From Merdimonas faecis (GTDB taxonomy: Bacteria > Bacillota > Clostridia > Lachnospirales > Lachnospiraceae), in assembly GCF_001754075.1 (NCBI RefSeq), contig NZ_MIEH01000014.1:124001-188000 (forward strand): 64,000 nt of DNA. The letters are read 5' to 3'. The notes beneath the pieces were generated by a model. The model ran no database searches and had not been told where the DNA came from. It saw nothing but the letters and a program-made list of their open reading frames with translations. Shown here in pieces: positions 60,489-64,000 of the stretch (position 1 is the stretch's first letter; each line of letters starts with the position of its first letter). Position numbers and translations under genes: made by a program.

Positions 60489-60519
60489 ACATCTGACAGA
60501 GCGGATGTCTGCCTTTTTT
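60489..60519 (+). terminator. Likely terminator after the glycyl radical enzyme
   Basis: ACATCTG (60489-60495) pairs with CGGATGT (60502-60508) with one G-U, then CTGCC and six T (60514-60519). A wider AGAGCGGA/TCCGCTCT pairing is also possible. Confidence 0.6.
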
Positions 60520-60563
60520 GCAGGAAGGGGCGGGCCTCCGCTCTCCCCATTTTGAAGTAAACG

Positions 60564-60592
60564 TTGAATTTGCCCGGGTTTTAGTGTATGAT
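60564..60592 (+). promoter_or_regulatory. murB operon promoter
   Basis: TTGAAT (60564-60569), 17 bases and TATGAT (60587-60592), 35 bases before murB. Confidence 0.65.
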
Positions 60593-60627
60593 GAACGTTG
60601 AAATGAAGAAGAAGACCGGGGTGTGAT

Positions 60628-61539
60628 ATGAAGCAGGATTTTTATCAGAAACTGAGAGGAATATTATCAGAAGAAAAAATCAGAAGGGATGAGCCGATGA
60701 AGACCCATACTACCTTTCGTGTGGGAGGTCCGGCGGATTATTTTGTTATGCCGGAGACGGCGGAAGAGGTTCAGAGAGTGACGGAGCTTTGCCGGATGGA
60801 AGAGGTGCCCTGTTACGTGATCGGAAACGGGAGCAACCTTCTGGTGTCGGATGACGGATATCGGGGAGTGATCCTGCAGATATACCGTTCTATGAGTGGA
60901 ATCAGCGTGCAGGGAAACATCATCCGTGCGCAGGCTGGTGCGTTGCTTTCTGCCATTGCAGCGAAGGCCTGTGAGAACAGTCTGACGGGATTTGAATTCG
61001 CTGCGGGGATCCCGGGAACCATCGGAGGAGCCAGTGTGATGAATGCCGGAGCCTACGGCGGGGAAATGAAGGATGTTTTAAAAAGTGTCACAGTGCTGGA
61101 CAGTGCCGGACAGATCCGGAGAATAGATAGGGAGAACCTTGAAATGGGCTACCGCACCAGTATCATTTCCAGAGAGGGTTATATTACACTGGAAGCTGAG
61201 ATTGAGCTTAGCGCAGGCAATCCGGAAGAGATCAAGGCCCGGATGGATGATCTTAGGACCAGACGTGTTACAAAACAGCCGTTGGAGTATCCAAGTGCCG
61301 GGAGTACCTTTAAGCGTCCGGAAGGATATTTCGCCGGGAAGCTGATCCAGGATGCCGGACTTGCCGGTTTTCAGGTGGGCGGTGCAAAAGTTTCTGAGAA
61401 GCACTGTGGTTTTGTTATCAACACAGGAAATGCAACAGCGGCAGATATCCATAGCCTGATGCGGCAGGTATCTGCAAAGGTGGAAGAAAAGTTTGGCGTA
61501 GCGCTGGAACCGGAAGTGAAGAGACTGGGAGTGTTCTGA
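60628..61539 (+). CDS. murB: UDP-N-acetylenolpyruvoylglucosamine reductase
   Basis: MurB is the FAD enzyme that reduces enolpyruvyl-UDP-GlcNAc to UDP-MurNAc in peptidoglycan precursor synthesis. The 303-residue type II form shows THTTFRVGGPADYFV (about 26-40), IGNGSNLLVSDDG (FAD), FAAGIPGTIGGASVMNAGAYGG by landmarks AGIPGTIGG and NAGAYGG, and the proton-donor Ser in YPSAGSTFKRPEG (about 226-238). CCGGGGTG precedes the ATG. First gene of murB-rapZ-whiA-crh-like, each separated by a few bases. Confidence 0.96.
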   Translation: MKQDFYQKLRGILSEEKIRRDEPMKTHTTFRVGGPADYFVMPETAEEVQRVTELCRMEEVPCYVIGNGSNLLVSDDGYRGVILQIYRSMSGISVQGNIIRAQAGALLSAIAAKACENSLTGFEFAAGIPGTIGGASVMNAGAYGGEMKDVLKSVTVLDSAGQIRRIDRENLEMGYRTSIISREGYITLEAEIELSAGNPEEIKARMDDLRTRRVTKQPLEYPSAGSTFKRPEGYFAGKLIQDAGLAGFQVGGAKVSEKHCGFVINTGNATAADIHSLMRQVSAKVEEKFGVALEPEVKRLGVF

Positions 61540-61541
61540 AG

Positions 61542-62423
61542 ATGAGACTGGTGATCGTAACAGGAATGTCAGGAGCGGGAAAAAGTACCGCCCTTAAAAT
61601 GCTGGAGGATGTGGGATATTTTTGTGTGGACAATCTGCCGGTGCCGTTGATCCCGAAGATCGCGGATTTGTGGAAGGCCTCAGGGGCCGAGATCAGTAAG
61701 GCGGCGCTGGGAGTGGATATAAGAAGCGGCCAGAGTTTCCAGGAGCTTCACAAGGTGCTGGATGAGTTGGACGAGGCGAAGCTCCGTTACGAGATTTTAT
61801 ATCTGGAATCAGGCGATGATGTGCTGATCAAGCGTTACAAGGAGACGAGAAGGTTTCATCCGCTGGCAGGAAGCCAGGGACGCATTGAGGACGGTATCCG
61901 GGAGGAGAGGAAACGTCTTGAGTTTTTGAAGGAGCGGGCGGATTATCTGATCGACACGACCCATATGCTGACAAGAGAGCTGAAGGCGGAACTGAATAAA
62001 ATCTTTGTGGAAAACAAAGAATATAAAAATCTGTATATCTCTGTGATGTCGTTTGGATTTAAATATGGGATCCCGGCGGATGCGGACCTGGTCTTTGATG
62101 TGCGGTTCTTGCCTAATCCCTATTATATTGAAGACTTGCGGCCGAAGACCGGAAAGGATAAAGAGGTCCGGGATTATGTAATGAGCAGTGACGCGGCTGT
62201 GGTTTTCCTTGAAAAGCTGGTGGATATGGTAGAGTTTCTGATCCCCAATTACGTGCAGGAGGGGAAAACGCAGCTGGTGATCGCCGTTGGATGCACAGGA
62301 GGAAAGCATCGTTCCGTGACACTGGCGTCGGCTCTCTATGAGGCATTGGGCAAAAATGATAACTACGGGATCAGGATCGAACATCGGGATATTGGCAAGG
62401 ATGCGATTACAAAGGCAAGGTAG
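61542..62423 (+). CDS. rapZ: RNase adapter / nucleotide-binding protein RapZ (YvcJ)
   Basis: A 293-residue P-loop protein. Walker A is TGMSGAGKST (7-16), followed by VGYFCVDNLP; the C-terminal half has FGFKYGIPADADLVFDVRFLPNPYY by landmarks FGFKYG and DVRFLPNP, and IAVGCTGGKHRSV (about 246-258). It is YvcJ in Bacillus and RapZ in E. coli, where it links amino-sugar synthesis to RNA decay. It begins 2 bases after murB. In Bacillus a yvcK gene lies between yvcJ and whiA; here whiA follows directly. Confidence 0.95.
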   Translation: MRLVIVTGMSGAGKSTALKMLEDVGYFCVDNLPVPLIPKIADLWKASGAEISKAALGVDIRSGQSFQELHKVLDELDEAKLRYEILYLESGDDVLIKRYKETRRFHPLAGSQGRIEDGIREERKRLEFLKERADYLIDTTHMLTRELKAELNKIFVENKEYKNLYISVMSFGFKYGIPADADLVFDVRFLPNPYYIEDLRPKTGKDKEVRDYVMSSDAAVVFLEKLVDMVEFLIPNYVQEGKTQLVIAVGCTGGKHRSVTLASALYEALGKNDNYGIRIEHRDIGKDAITKAR

Positions 62424-62432
62424 TGATGAGGA

Positions 62433-63314
62433 ATGTCATTTTCGGGAAATATAAAAGAAGAGCTGGCAGGACACCACGCAAAAGCCAGGCATTGTAACCT
62501 TGCGGAACTTTCTGCGCTGGTAGAAATGGCGGGGGCTTTTCGGGAGACAGAAAGCGGAGTCTGCCGTCTTGCGATCCATACAGAAAATCTGAGAGTCGCA
62601 AGAAAGGGCTTTACATTATTGCAAAAAACATTTAATATAAGAACGGATATCGTCGTTCGCAGGAATACGGTAAAAGGCAGCAGCAGTTATCATATTTACG
62701 CCAGAGGAGAAGAGCTTTTGGCTGTCAGGCAGGCAATCGTGCAGGCTGTGTGCTGTAAGCGCGCATACATCCGGGGGGCATTTCTTGCTTCCGGTTCTAT
62801 GAGTGATCCCAGCAAGTCTTATCACTTTGAGATTGTCTGTGAAAAAGAAAGACAGGCAGAGCATCTGAAGGAAATGATCAACAGCTTTGGGCTGGATGCG
62901 AAGATCGTGAAGAGAAAGAAAGCGTATGTGGTCTATCTGAAGGAAGGGGAACAGATCGTAGATATCCTGAACGTGATGGAGGCGCACAAAGCTTTAATGG
63001 AGCTGGAAAATGTGCGTATCCTGAAGGAAATGCGCAATTCTGTGAACCGGAAGGTAAACTGTGAGACTGCGAATATCAACAAAACCGTTTCTGCCGCGGT
63101 AAAGCAGAAAGAGGATATCATTTACATCAGAGATACCGTAGGTTTTGAGAAGCTGCCGGAGGGATTGAAGGAAGTCGCACTTGCACGGCTTCAGTATCCG
63201 GAGGCACCGCTTAAGGAGCTGGGGAAGCTGCTTTTGCACCCAGTGGGAAAATCCGGAGTGAATCACAGACTCAGAAAACTGAGTGAGATGGCAGAGAAGT
63301 TAAGGGAACAGTAA
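62433..63314 (+). CDS. whiA: Sporulation/cell-division regulator WhiA
   Basis: A 293-residue DNA-binding protein with an N-terminal homing-endonuclease-like fold (about 1-200) and a C-terminal helix-turn-helix (about 225-290). It begins SFSGNIKEELAGHHAKARHC, and has RGAFLASGSMSDPSKSYHFE by its ends (about 109-128) and, late, PLKELGKLLLHPVGKSGVNHRLRKL, typical of WhiA. It affects cell division and chromosome segregation in Firmicutes and sporulation in Streptomyces. The start at 62433 has only a weak GAGGA site, 9 bases after the rapZ stop. Confidence 0.94.
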   Translation: MSFSGNIKEELAGHHAKARHCNLAELSALVEMAGAFRETESGVCRLAIHTENLRVARKGFTLLQKTFNIRTDIVVRRNTVKGSSSYHIYARGEELLAVRQAIVQAVCCKRAYIRGAFLASGSMSDPSKSYHFEIVCEKERQAEHLKEMINSFGLDAKIVKRKKAYVVYLKEGEQIVDILNVMEAHKALMELENVRILKEMRNSVNRKVNCETANINKTVSAAVKQKEDIIYIRDTVGFEKLPEGLKEVALARLQYPEAPLKELGKLLLHPVGKSGVNHRLRKLSEMAEKLREQ

Positions 63315-63330
63315 GGAGGAGCAAGTAGAT

Positions 63331-63588
63331 ATGATTAGAAGACCAGTGATTATTCAGAAGGATATGGATAAGGAAGATCATCCAATCGCGCTTTTGGTCC
63401 AGGAAGCCAGCCAGTATGACAGTCAGGTCTACATTGAGATCGAGAATAAGAAGATCAATGCGAAAAGCCTCATTGGAATGATGAGCCTGAAGCTGAAAAA
63501 AGGACTGAACATCATAGTGGTAAGTAATGGCAGTGATGAAGAAGCGGCGGCGTCCGGTGTTGAAAAATTTCTGGCTGCTCAGAGTTAA
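63331..63588 (+). CDS. Crh-like HPr-family protein lacking His15
   Basis: An 85-residue HPr-fold protein. Position 15, the PTS-phosphorylated His in HPr, is Glu here (DMDKEDHPIALL), and position 17, normally Arg, is His. The regulatory Ser46 is kept in the NAKSLIGM segment (A44-K45-S46-L47). This is the pattern of Crh, which is phosphorylated by HPr kinase on Ser46 and joins CcpA in carbon repression, but cannot relay PTS phosphate. Its place after whiA matches crh in Bacillus. AAGGAGG precedes the ATG. Ends at a terminator. Confidence 0.85.
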   Translation: MIRRPVIIQKDMDKEDHPIALLVQEASQYDSQVYIEIENKKINAKSLIGMMSLKLKKGLNIIVVSNGSDEEAAASGVEKFLAAQS

Positions 63589-63618
63589 CAGTATCTGTAT
63601 CCATACATAAGCACAGGG

Positions 63619-63645
63619 GAAGGGCATGATATATGCCCTTCTTTT
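63619..63645 (+). terminator. Terminator after the crh-like gene
   Basis: Perfect 9-bp stem GAAGGGCAT/ATGCCCTTC with a 5-base loop, then TTTT. Confidence 0.88.
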
Positions 63646-63683
63646 GTCACGGAAGATATATAAAACAGGAGGAGGGAATCGAC

Positions 63684-64000
63684 GTGAAGCGTCTGTTGTT
63701 TATATATAATCCCCATGCAGGAAAGGAGCTTTTAAAGCCAAAGCTTTCGGATATCGTGGATATTTTTGTAAAAGCAGGCTATGAGGTAGTCATCTATCCG
63801 ACACAGGCCTATCAGGATGCCTATAAAAAGGTGCGCAGATATCCTGCCGGAGAATATGATCTGGTAGTGTGCAGCGGCGGGGACGGAACCATTGACGAAG
63901 TGGTGACCGGGATGATGAAACGTCAGGAGAAAAATCCTATTGGCTATATCCCTACCGGGACGACCAATGACTTTGCCAATAGCCTCCATATTCCCAGAAA
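63684..64000 (+). CDS. Diacylglycerol/lipid kinase family protein (cut by window end)
   Basis: The first 105 residues of a DagK/YegS-type lipid kinase. The start is GTG at 63684, after AGGAGGAGGG. Visible motifs: LLFIYNPHAGK (4-14), the nucleotide-binding VCSGGDGTIDEVVTG (about 64-78) and IPTGTTNDFANSL (about 90-102). These are the family's catalytic-domain hallmarks. It would phosphorylate diacylglycerol or a related lipid at the membrane. The frame is open to the last base of the window. Confidence 0.88.
   Translation, partial: MKRLLFIYNPHAGKELLKPKLSDIVDIFVKAGYEVVIYPTQAYQDAYKKVRRYPAGEYDLVVCSGGDGTIDEVVTGMMKRQEKNPIGYIPTGTTNDFANSLHIPR

Overview
The window looks like a chromosomal segment from a spore-forming gut Lachnospiraceae (Clostridia). 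This rests on protein family content and not on rRNA. Supporting points are the str operon with a nearby L25/Ctc gene, a murB-rapZ-whiA-HPr/Crh block, an amidase with a sporulation-type promoter, strong AGGAGG ribosome sites, many ROK/FGGY/RbsABC sugar genes, an O2-sensitive glycyl radical enzyme, and an allulose epimerase of the clostridial type. No rRNA, tRNA, CRISPR array, insertion sequence or transposase was seen. No gene-free gap exceeds about 260 bases.

Layout. 0-5 kb: end of D-serine ammonia-lyase, a small Cys protein, a marR-MFS efflux pair, a 4-hydroxybutyrate-dehydrogenase-like enzyme and a small membrane protein. 5-8 kb: an AT-rich restriction-modification island (C5 methyltransferase, PD-(D/E)XK nuclease, Vsr). 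8-20 kb: accessory and housekeeping genes (AlkZ-related protein, permuted GH3, rubredoxin, ATL protein, GNAT, Ppk1, CorA, CysK, EamA, PIN-PhoH). 20-25.4 kb: L25, then rpsL-rpsG-fusA-tuf. 25.5-29.4 kb: YitT, a sugar kinase, two HAD phosphatases and RpiB.

29.5-47.6 kb is a large carbohydrate region: a DUF5107-TPR protein facing an AraC regulator, a dehydrogenase, a degenerate M24 protein, D-allulose 3-epimerase, ROK regulator, SDR, RbsBAC-type ABC importer, AllA-like protein, second dehydrogenase, second ROK regulator and an FGGY kinase. The simplest reading is uptake of a polyol or rare ketose, redox interconversion and epimerisation, then phosphorylation. 47.8-55.3 kb holds two more sugar operons: fuculose-P-aldolase-like with rhamnulokinase-like, then deoR-gatY-FGGY-gatD-pfkB. 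Both have DeoR-type repeat-rich promoters. 55.4-60.5 kb: a SPOR-domain amidase, deoC, and a divergent glycyl radical enzyme with its activase. 60.6-64 kb: murB-rapZ-whiA-crh-like and the start of a lipid kinase.

Most notable signals: (1) a family of long near-perfect palindromes with core GGGGACGTACACC...GGTGTACGTCCCC whose outer arms differ between copies yet stay self-complementary; (2) one of these supplying the -35 box of the marR promoter; (3) a sporulation-sigma-like promoter nested inside a hairpin that also masks the amidase ribosome binding site; (4) a glycyl radical enzyme with Thr in place of the usual Tyr after the radical Gly; (5) a 40-bp dyad over the FGGY-kinase promoter; (6) one hairpin spanning the stop codons of two convergent genes.
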